Positions 8,609-16,109 of a stretch of DNA of 47,789 nucleotides are shown in pieces; the first letter of the stretch is position 1, and every line of letters begins with the position of its first letter. The position numbers and the translations under genes are program-made. Source of the stretch: Candidatus Nitrosopumilus sp. Lineage in GTDB: Archaea; Thermoproteota; Nitrososphaeria; Nitrososphaerales; Nitrosopumilaceae. Under the pieces are notes generated by a model. The model had not been told where the DNA came from, did not search any database, and was given only the letters and a program-made list of their open reading frames with translations. The DNA lies in the NCBI GenBank assembly GCA_003331425.1, contig QOOS01000010.1, forward strand, positions 1 through 47,789, read 5' to 3'.

Positions 8609-9275
8609 AATCTACTAGTGGATGAGTATCCTTCAATTTTATTATTTTGATATAGGAATAACCATGTTCAGAGGGGTTTTGGACAAACGTTGGTTCAATT
8701 CCGTTTGTAGTAGAAAATTTAATGAATGGATTTTCTGGTTCACTGTTTAATACAACGTGACAAAAATATGATGTTCCTTCATCATTAAAATTCATAAAAA
8801 CACCAAGAAGCCATTTATCATTATGAGGAAATAAGAACAGTGGGAAAGGAACTTCATCAAAACCCCATGTGAGTTTTGCAAGACTAGATAAATCCTCTAG
8901 TTCAATAGGCTGATAACGATCAAGTGTTCCATTACCAGGTTGTAATGTTTTTGGAAGAGACTTTATTCTAATAATTGGAGAGTATAATTTACTAGAATCA
9001 GAAGTAGAATTTACAATTTCTGATTCTTCTTTTCCAGATTTTAATCCATAACAAAGGTAATCACCATTATGCTCTAAAGGAGTATAGTAAACAATTGGTT
9101 TTTCCTTTAATACATCCATTTGTACAGATAAGATTTTTTTGCCATCATGATTGTGTGAAAAAGATACACGTGGTGCACGCTCAAGTGCACAAACTAATCT
9201 TGTAAATTCTAAAGTTGAATGTACTTGGATGTATCGAGGTAATTTATCAACTGTAGGAGTTTCTAATTTGTCCAC
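8589..9275 (-). CDS. Conserved-looking protein of unknown function upstream of pyrF
   Basis: I do not recognise this 228-residue soluble protein. It begins MDKLETPTVDKLPRYIQVHS and contains mixed beta-strand segments such as RVSFSHNHDGKKILSVQMDV and WLLGVFMNFND, with no signal peptide or membrane segment. The start ATG at 9275 has a TATA-like AAGTTTAATTTG about 27 nt upstream on the minus strand. Coupling to pyrF by a 20-bp overlap suggests a shared message, but the protein itself shows no nucleotide-metabolism motif. Confidence 0.72.
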   Translation of the reverse strand: MDKLETPTVDKLPRYIQVHSTLEFTRLVCALERAPRVSFSHNHDGKKILSVQMDVLKEKPIVYYTPLEHNGDYLCYGLKSGKEESEIVNSTSDSSKLYSPIIRIKSLPKTLQPGNGTLDRYQPIELEDLSSLAKLTWGFDEVPFPLFLFPHNDKWLLGVFMNFNDEGTSYFCHVVLNSEPENPFIKFSTTNGIEPTFVQNPSEHGYSYIKIIKLKDTHPLVDYGHLQN

Positions 9276-9324
9276 ATAGATTTGTGAAAGATTATCAAAT
9301 TAAACTTATCCAAAAATCTAGAGC

Positions 9325-10326
9325 CTACTTTCTTCTATCAACAACATCATTGATAGCAGGACCAGTTCCAATAATTGTTACAGGCGTGTTTAATTCATTT
9401 TCTATATTTTTGATAAAGGACTTTGCATCTTCAGATAATTCATCAAAAGATGTTTTTCCCGCACAATCAGTAAAAAGGACATCAAGCTTTGTAATAGAAA
9501 TTTGTGTTGCACCATTAAGCATAATTGCACGCCTAGCTAAATCAAAATCAAAATCAGCTGCACGTCTTTGACGACCAGTTACAGTTCCAAATTCAGACCA
9601 ATTTTTCTTTTCTGCTTCCTCAAGTGATAATTCTTTTGCTAAAGGACCAGTTCCAACACGAGTAACATATGATTTGAAAACAACAATTACTTCATCAACT
9701 TTTGTTGGTCCCAAACCAACATCAGCACAAATTCCAGATGCAGTAACATCTTTAGAAGTAACAAAGGGATATGTTCCGTGCCATAGGGAAAGGAATGTTC
9801 CTTGAGTACCTTCAACTAGAACATTTTGATTTGCAGATAATGCTGAATTAATCTCTTCAGGCACATCAACAATCAAAGAAGATAATGAATCAAAATCTTT
9901 TGCCATTTTTAAAACTCGCATTGCTCTATCAGAATTTGCAGGACCAGTTCCACTACCAGTACTACCAATTTTTTCTTTTAATTCTCCTTTAGAATCTCTT
10001 TGTAAATGAGAATCTTCAATTACACCACAGTGTTTATCGATAAAAACACGACCAGATGCACCAAAATCCTGAATTTCATTAGATAAAACTTCAGGATTAA
10101 TTACAACACCAGGTCCAATCATAACTTTAGCATTTTTATTCAAAAATCCACTTGGAAGCATTCTGACTTTGTAGACTTTGTCACCATCCATAATAGTATG
10201 GCCAGCATTTGGACCTGCACCTCCCCTAACTATAATTTTAGGATCGTCTTTAATTGCTAAATATGAAATAATTTTTCCTTTACCTTCATCACCAAAAAAT
10301 CCTCCAACAACAACAGTGGATGTCAT
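9325..10326 (-). CDS. purA: Adenylosuccinate synthetase
   Basis: Joins IMP and aspartate with GTP in AMP synthesis. It starts MTSTVVVGGFFGDEGKGK, containing the GTP/catalytic loop GDEGKGK, and has GGAGPNAGHT, the QGTFLSLWHGTYPFVTSK segment and VTGRQRRAADFD downstream. The length (333 residues) is the short archaeal form rather than the longer bacterial one. I prefer the ATG at 10326 to the one at 10338, because a TATA element at 10347-10356 lies 25 nt upstream of it. The AMP-branch partner purB is elsewhere in this window (26056-27420). Confidence 0.95.
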   Translation of the reverse strand: MTSTVVVGGFFGDEGKGKIISYLAIKDDPKIIVRGGAGPNAGHTIMDGDKVYKVRMLPSGFLNKNAKVMIGPGVVINPEVLSNEIQDFGASGRVFIDKHCGVIEDSHLQRDSKGELKEKIGSTGSGTGPANSDRAMRVLKMAKDFDSLSSLIVDVPEEINSALSANQNVLVEGTQGTFLSLWHGTYPFVTSKDVTASGICADVGLGPTKVDEVIVVFKSYVTRVGTGPLAKELSLEEAEKKNWSEFGTVTGRQRRAADFDFDLARRAIMLNGATQISITKLDVLFTDCAGKTSFDELSEDAKSFIKNIENELNTPVTIIGTGPAINDVVDRRK

Positions 10327-10346
10327 AATTTTAAACATCCATTTCG

Positions 10347-10385
10347 TTTATTTAAGCTAAAGTATTGTCACATGATTTTATATTC
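10347..10385. promoter_or_regulatory. Divergent TATA boxes for purA and the 10407 gene
   Basis: Two separate TATA-like elements serve a divergent pair. CTTAAATAAA (minus strand, 10347-10356) lies about 25 nt before the purA ATG at 10326. TTTTATATTC (plus strand, 10376-10385) lies about 26 nt before the ATG at 10407. Both distances imply leaderless transcripts and fix the start choices of both genes. Confidence 0.55.
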
Positions 10386-10406
10386 AAGCAACATCAGATT
10401 AGATCG

Positions 10407-10868
10407 ATGTCAGAAGATAATTTTGCTGGAAATATTATTGTAAATTTAGCTAGTCTACCAGATTTTCTTCGAACTCCAATTTTAAAAAAAAGAATGATTG
10501 AGTTTTTTTCAAAAGATGAATCAGATAAAAAGGAAATTATTTTTAATGCGTTAGAGGCAGGTCCAACGATTCCATTTCTTAATTTTTCAAAATTGTTTAA
10601 ATCATGGTTAAAAATTGTTGCAAATCTACCAGAAGATCATAGAGAAGGAATGTTTCAAGCATACATTAAACAATCACTATTAGAACCAGAAAAACTAATT
10701 GCATTTAATCTAGATGGAATTTTAGAAATGTTTTTGCAATTAGAAGAAAATGAGAAAGAGACCATATCAAAAACAATCAAAAGAATAATTGAGAATCTAA
10801 ATGAACAAGATAGGAGAAAAATTCTAATTATTATACCAAACAATGCAAAAATTCATTTAAAAATTTAG
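10407..10868 (+). CDS. Helical soluble protein of unknown function
   Basis: A 153-residue protein that I do not recognise. It is rich in predicted helices (for example IPFLNFSKLFKSWLKIVANL and KLIAFNLDGILEMFLQLEEN) and ends RRKILIIIPNNAKIHLKI. There are no cysteines and no membrane segments. The ATG at 10407 is chosen over an upstream TTG at 10365, because the TATA element at 10376-10385 would lie inside the longer version. Its last bases overlap the convergent YggX-like gene by 4 bp. Confidence 0.7.
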   Translation: MSEDNFAGNIIVNLASLPDFLRTPILKKRMIEFFSKDESDKKEIIFNALEAGPTIPFLNFSKLFKSWLKIVANLPEDHREGMFQAYIKQSLLEPEKLIAFNLDGILEMFLQLEENEKETISKTIKRIIENLNEQDRRKILIIIPNNAKIHLKI

Positions 10869-11146
10869 TTTACTTCAGGCTCATCAGGTTTTCTATTATC
10901 TTCATTGGTATAATCAATGATTTCGCCTTCAGGAGACAATACACCAACAAAGATTTTCTCATGTTTTTTTAATAATTTTCTGTGATCAGCCATAGACATA
11001 TCTAATTTCATTTCATTCATTACCATTATTTGATATTCCTTCCATTCTGCCCAACACTTTGTGCATACAGGATATTTTTCATTAACTGGACCTAATTGTT
11101 CAGTATCAGGAATAGATTCTTTACATTTAGTACATATACGACTCAT
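10865..11146 (-). CDS. YggX-like (Fe(2+)-trafficking family) protein with an N-terminal zinc ribbon
   Basis: A 93-residue protein. Residues 1-31 have two CxxC pairs (C5/C8 and C28/C31), which look like a metal-binding ribbon. The segment EWKEYQIMVMNEMKLDMSMA and the following DHRKLLKKHEKIF (about 34-66) closely resemble the core of bacterial YggX, where the pattern WxxWxxxQTMLINExxLNM...HRKLL is conserved. YggX protects Fe-S proteins and influences iron handling in bacteria. Here the single N-terminal Cys of YggX appears to be replaced by a four-Cys knuckle. The function is inferred. A GATAAAAGG element about 26 nt upstream supports the ATG at 11146. Confidence 0.72.
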   Translation of the reverse strand: MSRICTKCKESIPDTEQLGPVNEKYPVCTKCWAEWKEYQIMVMNEMKLDMSMADHRKLLKKHEKIFVGVLSPEGEIIDYTNEDNRKPDEPEVN

Positions 11147-11222
11147 AAAATCAAGAAGAAATTACTCCTTTTATCTTTTTTTGATGTAAAGTAATAATAA
11201 TTAATGAACAACATTAGATTGT

Positions 11223-11438
11223 ATGAAGATCAAATGTCCAAAATGTAAAGAAAATGCAGAAGTGGCAATGGATTATTCAGTTGTCAAATGTGGTTCATGT
11301 GATTTAGATATGAGTTATGGAGAGTATGTAAAATTTGTAGCACATAATCAACCAAGATATTCAGATATTTTAGGAGATTATGCATCTGGTGGCAGCACAG
11401 AAGGACATACAGCAGGATCCTTGGATGAATGGGATTAA
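11223..11438 (+). CDS. Small zinc-ribbon protein
   Basis: A 71-residue protein with a rubredoxin-like zinc knuckle, C5-x2-C8 (CPKC) and C23-x2-C26 (CGSC). It continues MSYGEYVKFVAHNQPRYSDI and a Gly/Ser-rich acidic tail ending LDEWD. The function is unknown; such ribbons usually bind nucleic acid or protein partners. A TATA-like AATAATTAATG about 25 nt upstream supports the ATG and a leaderless message. It is divergent from the YggX-like zinc protein. Confidence 0.75.
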   Translation: MKIKCPKCKENAEVAMDYSVVKCGSCDLDMSYGEYVKFVAHNQPRYSDILGDYASGGSTEGHTAGSLDEWD

Positions 11439-11498
11439 CAAGATGGTAAAATGATTCATCAGATTAAAATAATTACTTTAAGAAATTACTAAACATCA

Positions 11499-12146
11499 TT
11501 GGAATTTTTATTAGAAAATATATTAAATCTTGTAGGATTTTTGGTTGGACTTGCAATCGGCATTATGTCATTTGTGGGATTTCGAAATACAGGTAGTCCA
11601 ACATTATTTAGATTAACAATTGCATTTTTTTCAATTAGTATAGGATTTTTTGTGATTTGGTCAGGATATATGTTAGAAGATTATGTAATTAAATCTGGAA
11701 GTATAGATAGAGGAATTCAAACATTAGGAATTGTTATTCAAACTGTAGGATATTTTTTTATTGCATTTTCGCACAGTATCAAAGCATTTTTTCCAAAATC
11801 AAATTACTTTAGATCAATAGGAATTTTACCATTTTTCTTAGTATCAACAGTTCAACTAGAACACATTTTCAGATCAATTTCATTTATTTTATTGGTTTAT
11901 GGTGCAATTGAAACAATATTATCATACAGAGACAATAAAAACAAAGGTGCGGTTTCAGTTGCCTTAGGACTTGGACTTTTAGCATTTGGGGAATTTTTGG
12001 GATGGTATTCTTTTGTATTCCCCGAATCAATATTGTACTCAATTTCAATGACAATCAAAATTGCAGGGTTAGTTGCATTATTCATTCCAGTAAGTAAGGT
12101 TCCATTAAAGAGGATAAAATTTGATGATGACTTGGATAAAATTTGA
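11499..12146 (+). CDS. Multi-pass membrane protein of unknown function
   Basis: A 215-residue protein with about seven hydrophobic segments, starting directly with a membrane span (LENILNLVGFLVGLAIGIMS) and ending in a short charged tail RIKFDDDLDKI. No channel, transporter or enzyme motif was recognised. The predicted start is TTG at 11499; an AT-rich TATA-like region lies at about 11465-11482. It lies just upstream of the winged-helix regulator at 12251 but is separated from it by an operator-like palindrome, so it need not be co-transcribed. Confidence 0.72.
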   Translation: MEFLLENILNLVGFLVGLAIGIMSFVGFRNTGSPTLFRLTIAFFSISIGFFVIWSGYMLEDYVIKSGSIDRGIQTLGIVIQTVGYFFIAFSHSIKAFFPKSNYFRSIGILPFFLVSTVQLEHIFRSISFILLVYGAIETILSYRDNKNKGAVSVALGLGLLAFGEFLGWYSFVFPESILYSISMTIKIAGLVALFIPVSKVPLKRIKFDDDLDKI

Positions 12147-12194
12147 GATAGGCTCAAAAATCCAGTGTTGTCAAATTCTTTTATCTTTTTAGTA

Positions 12195-12222
12195 TATACG
12201 AAAATATCAATTGTTTCGTATA
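12195..12222. promoter_or_regulatory. Perfect inverted repeat, likely operator of the winged-helix gene
   Basis: TATACGAAA (12195-12203) and TTTCGTATA (12214-12222) are exact 9-base inverted arms separated by 10 bases, giving about 19-bp centre-to-centre spacing (two helical turns). The site ends 28 bases before the ATG at 12251 and abuts the TATA-like stretch around 12222-12234. A dimeric winged-helix protein bound here would cover the core promoter, so autoregulation by the downstream gene is the simplest reading. Confidence 0.55.
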
Positions 12223-12250
12223 CAGATTTAAGAATAAAAAATACAGAGAA

Positions 12251-12538
12251 ATGGCAGAATATAGAACACAAATGAAAATTATTGGAGATATACTGTCAAC
12301 AACTAGAGACGACCTTCAAGATGAAGATGGAGCAACAGTAACATATCTAATTAGAAAAGCAAATATTTCTCATTCTAGAATTTCTACAATTTTAAAAACA
12401 TTAGTTTCACAAGGCTTGTTAGAACAAGCTGATACACAAGGTTCAAACAGATATAAAATTAGTCAATCAGGAAGAGAGTTTCTTCAAGCATATCATTCAT
12501 TTTCAAAATTTGCAGATAATTTTGGTTTAAATATTTAA
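12251..12538 (+). CDS. Winged-helix transcriptional regulator
   Basis: A 95-residue DNA-binding protein of the small archaeal winged-helix type. Helices 1-3 are followed by the recognition segment ANISHSRISTILKTLVSQGL (about residues 37-56) and a wing containing QGSNRYKISQSGREFL. The C-terminal helix probably makes the dimer. It is a clear paralogue of the protein at 19379-19660 (shared YRTxMxI, ANxSHSRxS and GR(E/Q)(F/Y)L patterns, and matching C-termini ending FGLNI/FGLEL). A perfect palindrome at 12195-12222 lies over its promoter and suggests self-control. No ligand domain is present. Confidence 0.87.
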   Translation: MAEYRTQMKIIGDILSTTRDDLQDEDGATVTYLIRKANISHSRISTILKTLVSQGLLEQADTQGSNRYKISQSGREFLQAYHSFSKFADNFGLNI

Positions 12539-12618
12539 TTTCCTCTTTTATTAAATTAATACGAATTAGAATAACAAAAAGAAAATAATAATTAAAGAAA
12601 TAATGAATATTAATTATA

Positions 12619-13212
12619 ATGAAAGTAAATTGCAATGATGAGGGAATTAGAAAATCAGTAGAAATTATTGAAAATGGTGGAGTTATAATATTTCCAACAG
12701 ATACTGTATATGGAATAGGTTGTAATCCATACGATGCAAATGCAGTAAAGAAAATTTATGAAATTAAATCAAGGGAAAAAATAAAGTCATTACCAGTATT
12801 AGCAAGTTCAATAGAGATAGTAAAACAAATTAGCATAATAGATGAATTTACTGAAAAAATTATTAAAAAATATTGGCCAGGACCACTTACATTAATTTTA
12901 AAATTAAAAGATAAAAATTTGAAAGAATCATTGAATTTAGAAGATAAAATTGCAGTAAGAATTCCAAATTCAGTGTGCACTTTAAAATTATTAAACAAAT
13001 GCAATTTACTTGTTGGAACAAGTGCAAATGTTTCTGGAGATTCATCATTTACAGATCCTCAAGAATGTATGAAAAATGTCAAAAACTATGATATTTTTGT
13101 TGATGGAGGAACAATTACAAGTAAAGGAGAATCCACTATTATTGAAATAGAAAATGAAAAAATTCATGTTATTAGAGAAGGCGCATTAAAAAAAGAGGAT
13201 ATTGTAATTTGA
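12619..13212 (+). CDS. L-threonylcarbamoyladenylate synthase (Sua5/YrdC family)
   Basis: Makes threonylcarbamoyl-AMP, the activated donor used by KEOPS/Kae1 to form t6A37 on ANN-decoding tRNAs. YrdC-fold features are GGVIIFPTDTVYGIGCNPYD (20-39), the KSREKIKSLPVL segment with the conserved Lys/Arg residues, the KYWPGPLTLIL motif, VAVRIPN-like IAVRIPNS and TSANVSGDSS. At 197 residues it is a single YrdC domain without the extra Sua5 domain. The TGA overlaps the ATG of the THUMP gene by one base (TGATG). A KEOPS-subunit gene lies just beyond, in the opposite direction. Confidence 0.93.
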   Translation: MKVNCNDEGIRKSVEIIENGGVIIFPTDTVYGIGCNPYDANAVKKIYEIKSREKIKSLPVLASSIEIVKQISIIDEFTEKIIKKYWPGPLTLILKLKDKNLKESLNLEDKIAVRIPNSVCTLKLLNKCNLLVGTSANVSGDSSFTDPQECMKNVKNYDIFVDGGTITSKGESTIIEIENEKIHVIREGALKKEDIVI

Positions 13213-13733
13213 TGAATCTAATTGTTACTTGTGCAAGAAATTTGGAAGGAGAAGCTGAGGAAGAGATTATGGATATTTTAGATGAACTAGGAGATCCAGA
13301 TGTTAAAATTTCTGTCAGTAATATGTCTGGAATTATTACTGTTCAAACAAAATTGGATCCTATAGAAGTGGTTGGAAAAATGAAGGAGATCTTATTAGAT
13401 GAGCCTTGGAGCATAAGGTACTGTTTAAGAGTAATTCCAATTCAAAAAATCGTTGAAACGAATCTTGAGAAAATTGAAGAGTGTATTTCTAGCATTTCAG
13501 ATAAAATTGAAGACAATGAGTCATATAGAATATTAATTGAGAAAAGAAATTCAGATATTTCAAGTAAAGAAATAATTACAAATATTGCAAATCAAATAAA
13601 GAACAAAGTATCATTAGATTTTCCAGATAAAATTATTTTAATTGAGATATTAGGAATCGTCACAGGAATTTCACTCATTAAAAAATCAGACATACTTAGT
13701 CTAGAAAAAACTAAACGAAGTATGTCAGAGTAA
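13212..13733 (+). CDS. THUMP-domain RNA-binding protein (Tan1-like)
   Basis: A 173-residue protein built of a THUMP domain and its N-terminal ferredoxin-like extension, without an attached methyltransferase or thiolase. It begins MNLIVTCARNLEGEAEEEIM, the usual start of stand-alone archaeal THUMP proteins. The THUMP core is the C-terminal half, including SYRILIEKRNSDISSKEIIT and KIILIEILGIVTGISLIK. Yeast Tan1, of similar build, helps tRNA acetylation (ac4C12). The ATG at 13212 is preferred over a TTG at 13209 since it makes the tight TGATG junction with Sua5. The link to tRNA modification is supported by context; the partner enzyme is unknown. Confidence 0.82.
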   Translation: MNLIVTCARNLEGEAEEEIMDILDELGDPDVKISVSNMSGIITVQTKLDPIEVVGKMKEILLDEPWSIRYCLRVIPIQKIVETNLEKIEECISSISDKIEDNESYRILIEKRNSDISSKEIITNIANQIKNKVSLDFPDKIILIEILGIVTGISLIKKSDILSLEKTKRSMSE

Positions 13734-14498
13734 AATAGAAGCTTTTTCAACTAAAATATCTTCTAGAGGAGTTTTTGAATATACTGAATCAATATGTTTT
13801 TTTGAAATATTGAAATGCTTTTTAATAAATGCAGTATGATTTTTCAAAAATAAATTTACACATAATGGAGACAATTCAGAGTACACAGAATTAAAGTGAT
13901 TTTTATTTCCAATTGCAATTAAAATAAAATTAACAGAAGGTTTCAAACCTACAGAAGAAATTGCATTAGAAATTTGTAATGTGGATGCAAATCTCATCAA
14001 AATATCCGTTTCAAGTTTGTTTGATAGTAAAATATTATTTTTTTCTGCATTTATTGAAATCGATAAAATTTTCTTTAAATGAGAAGCATTTAGAACAAAA
14101 TTACTTGAAACAACTTGGAATTTTAGTTTAGGATATTTTTCCCTTAAATTATCAATAAATTGAATATCAATTTTTTTTTGGGCACAAATTTCAATAATGT
14201 GAATTTGTTTCTTTTCAATTTCAAACGTTAATTTTTTTGTGGAACCACCGTGAATAACAGGGATTATGCTTACAACATCACCATCAGAGATTATAGTATC
14301 CTTTCCATTCATGGCTGAAGAATCAGAGCCATTAATTGCAATTAAGAGATTTTCAATATCAAGTTCAGAAGTATTACTAGGTTTAATTTTTAATAAATGA
14401 TCAAGTAATTCATTCACAGATATATCAGATTTTTCAATTTGAAATTGATCAGAATCAAACGATTTTTTTGCACCTCCAACTAACTTTACAGCAATCAT
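13725..14498 (-). CDS. MoaD/ThiS-like ubiquitin-fold domain fused to KEOPS subunit Cgi121
   Basis: A 257-residue two-domain protein. Residues 1-85 form a beta-grasp domain: strands around MIAVKLVGGAKKSF, an ISVNELLDHLLKI helix, LLIAINGSDS and DGDVVSIIPVIHGG, with the Gly-Gly (84-85) that ends free MoaD, ThiS and SAMP proteins. Residues about 97-257 look like Cgi121, a KEOPS subunit that binds tRNA: FVLNASHLKKILSISI, ILLSNKLETDILMRFASTLQ, QISNAISSVGLKPS and ILIAIG match family patterns. KEOPS acts downstream of Sua5, whose gene is two genes away and convergent. Its 3' end overlaps the THUMP gene by 9 bp. Whether the domains stay joined is unknown. Confidence 0.82.
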   Translation of the reverse strand: MIAVKLVGGAKKSFDSDQFQIEKSDISVNELLDHLLKIKPSNTSELDIENLLIAINGSDSSAMNGKDTIISDGDVVSIIPVIHGGSTKKLTFEIEKKQIHIIEICAQKKIDIQFIDNLREKYPKLKFQVVSSNFVLNASHLKKILSISINAEKNNILLSNKLETDILMRFASTLQISNAISSVGLKPSVNFILIAIGNKNHFNSVYSELSPLCVNLFLKNHTAFIKKHFNISKKHIDSVYSKTPLEDILVEKASILL

Positions 14499-14540
14499 AT
14501 CAACACCTTATTTACAATTTAGAAATTAATATTTAATTAA

Positions 14541-14891
14541 TTATTCAGATTTCTCTTCTACAGATTCTTTTGTAGCAGCAATTGTTTCAACTTCTTCGTT
14601 TGTAAGAGTTATTTCTTCAACTGTTTCAGAAATGTCTTCGGATTCTGCAATCTCTAATGAAGAATCTTGTTCCTCATCATTGGAAGAGTCAACATTGTCT
14701 TGTTTGTATTGTTCGTTGAGAATTTGTTTTTTATTAAATCGTGTAATGTATCCTGCAACTTTATTTTTCAATCCTTTTGAACGGATAATAGAAACTTGAT
14801 TTAGTGCTTTTTTATTTTCAGTAAAATCTTCACCGAATTTTGTCTTATGATCATTTAATACTTCAAATGAAAGACGTTTTATTCTATCCAC
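14541..14891 (-). CDS. rps17e: 30S ribosomal protein S17e with an acidic C-terminal tail
   Basis: The N-terminal 60 residues match S17e: DRIKRLSFEVL, FGEDFTENKKALNQVSIIRS and SKGLKNKVAGYITRF. After about residue 62 comes a tail of some 50 residues rich in Glu, Asp and Ser (for example DSSNDEEQDSSLEIAESED), which normal archaeal S17e lacks. The start is GTG at 14891, set by a strong TATA box (14912-14920) 26 nt upstream. The gene lies downstream of tatD but its own promoter overlaps the end of tatD. Confidence 0.9.
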   Translation of the reverse strand: MDRIKRLSFEVLNDHKTKFGEDFTENKKALNQVSIIRSKGLKNKVAGYITRFNKKQILNEQYKQDNVDSSNDEEQDSSLEIAESEDISETVEEITLTNEEVETIAATKESVEEKSE

Positions 14892-14911
14892 GCATGAATT
14901 AACGAGGGGGG

Positions 14912-14920
14912 TATTTTATA
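14912..14920 (-). promoter_or_regulatory. Strong TATA box for S17e
   Basis: On the minus strand this reads TATAAAATA, the best TATA match seen in the window, centred 26 nt before the GTG start of S17e. It lies next to the tatD stop codon (14922-14924), so S17e has an independent leaderless transcript rather than depending on tatD. Confidence 0.65.
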
Positions 14921-14921
14921 C

Positions 14922-15680
14922 CTATATTCCAAGATAGCGTTTTGTATTTTCTTCTAAAAGACATGACATGTCATCAAATGTTTTTTCAAGAACTTTTGAG
15001 GCACAAAAAATGACGCTAGGGATAAAGCTGATCTGTCCAGATTTCATTTCAAAACATCTGGAAAATCTAACAGGTCCATCAGTCTCAACAAGAATTTTTG
15101 ATTCATTAGCTTTTGACAATAAACTTTGTTTGTCATTTGCATAAATCATTACGGGGCCAAACGATACAAAAAAATCCATATCCATGGCTTTTTGAAGTTG
15201 TTTTTTACTGCCATCAAACCAATGTAGTAAAGCATGTTTTGTATCATATGAAGTCATTATTTCAAAAACATCATCAAGACTTTTTCTGGAATGAATTGAA
15301 ACAGGTTTATGAAATTTTTCTGCAGATGAAAGTAAAGATTCAAAGACATGGATTTGTCTCTGAGTATCATCATTATTTTTACAATAAGTAGGATCTAATC
15401 CTATTTCACCTATTCCAGAAATTACATTTTGATTTAATTCTATTAAATCATTAATTTTTTCAAGATCATTATCATTTGCACATTCAGGATGGATTCCAAT
15501 AAAAGGTAAAACAAGATCACTTTTTTTTGATAAAGATAGCGTTGAGATTGAATTTTCAAAATTCATAGAAACACAACATGCTTTAATTTTGAGTGAATCC
15601 ATTTGAGTTAAAATGAAATCAATTTCAGGTAAATATACAGAATCAGATAGATGTATGTGAGAATCAAATAACCATGTCAT
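14922..15680 (-). CDS. TatD-family metal-dependent hydrolase
   Basis: A 252-residue TIM-barrel hydrolase, probably a DNase or phosphodiesterase. Metal-binding residues are in FDSHIHLSD (H8, H10), GIGEIGLDP (Glu), PVSIHSRKS (His), HALLHWFDG (His) and ILVETDGPV (Asp). These are the classic TatD positions, so activity is likely. Members of this family act in DNA repair or RNA/tRNA turnover; the substrate here is unknown. The gene is leftward, just upstream of S17e and divergent from the histone. Confidence 0.92.
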   Translation of the reverse strand: MTWLFDSHIHLSDSVYLPEIDFILTQMDSLKIKACCVSMNFENSISTLSLSKKSDLVLPFIGIHPECANDNDLEKINDLIELNQNVISGIGEIGLDPTYCKNNDDTQRQIHVFESLLSSAEKFHKPVSIHSRKSLDDVFEIMTSYDTKHALLHWFDGSKKQLQKAMDMDFFVSFGPVMIYANDKQSLLSKANESKILVETDGPVRFSRCFEMKSGQISFIPSVIFCASKVLEKTFDDMSCLLEENTKRYLGI

Positions 15681-15776
15681 AATCTAATAAATTTTGAATG
15701 TTGTCTGTATAAATCGATTCCTTAGTGATATTTTTTCACTCATTAAGTTTTTTCACAAAAAAGAGAAACAAAAATT

Positions 15777-15995
15777 ATGAAATCTTCAGAATTAGGATTA
15801 TCAGCAATGTATAGAATATTAAAAAAATCTGGTGCTGAAAGGGTTAGTGATGAATCTGCAGATGAATTAAGAAGAATCATAGAAGATATTGCTGAAGATA
15901 TTGCAAAAAATGCTGTGGATATGGCATCACATGCAGGTAGAAAAACAATCAAAGCTGAAGATGTAAAATTAGCTTCAAAATCATTTACTAAATAA
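15777..15995 (+). CDS. Archaeal histone
   Basis: A 72-residue single histone fold without tails. The order is helix 1 (SAMYRILKKSGA), loop with RVSDESA, long helix 2 (ELRRIIEDIAEDIAKNAVDMA), then SHAGRKTIKAEDVKLASKSF with the conserved RKTIKxEDV pattern of helix 3. It would form dimers that wrap DNA in extended complexes. The ATG at 15777 follows a short AT-rich leader with a TATA-like CATTAAGTT near 15740-15748. Confidence 0.96.
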   Translation: MKSSELGLSAMYRILKKSGAERVSDESADELRRIIEDIAEDIAKNAVDMASHAGRKTIKAEDVKLASKSFTK

Positions 15996-16037
15996 TAATC
16001 TAAAGAGTTTAATTGTTCATTTCGTGTTTTTCAAAAC

Positions 16038-16109
16038 GGTACTCTGGCAGAACGGTTATGCGTGAGCCTGCAAAGCTTATACAAGGGGGTTCGACTCCCT
16101 CGGGTACCT
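16038..16109 (+). tRNA. tRNA-Cys (GCA)
   Basis: A complete cloverleaf can be folded: acceptor GGTACTC/GGGTACC, D-arm GCA/TGC with loop GG, anticodon stem TGAGC/GCTTA with loop CTGCAAA (anticodon GCA at 16070-16072), and T-arm GGGGG-TTCGACT-CCCTC. The discriminator base is T (U73), an identity element of tRNA-Cys. There is no intron and the CCA is not encoded. The base after the tRNA is the last base of the convergent cupredoxin stop codon. Confidence 0.95.
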
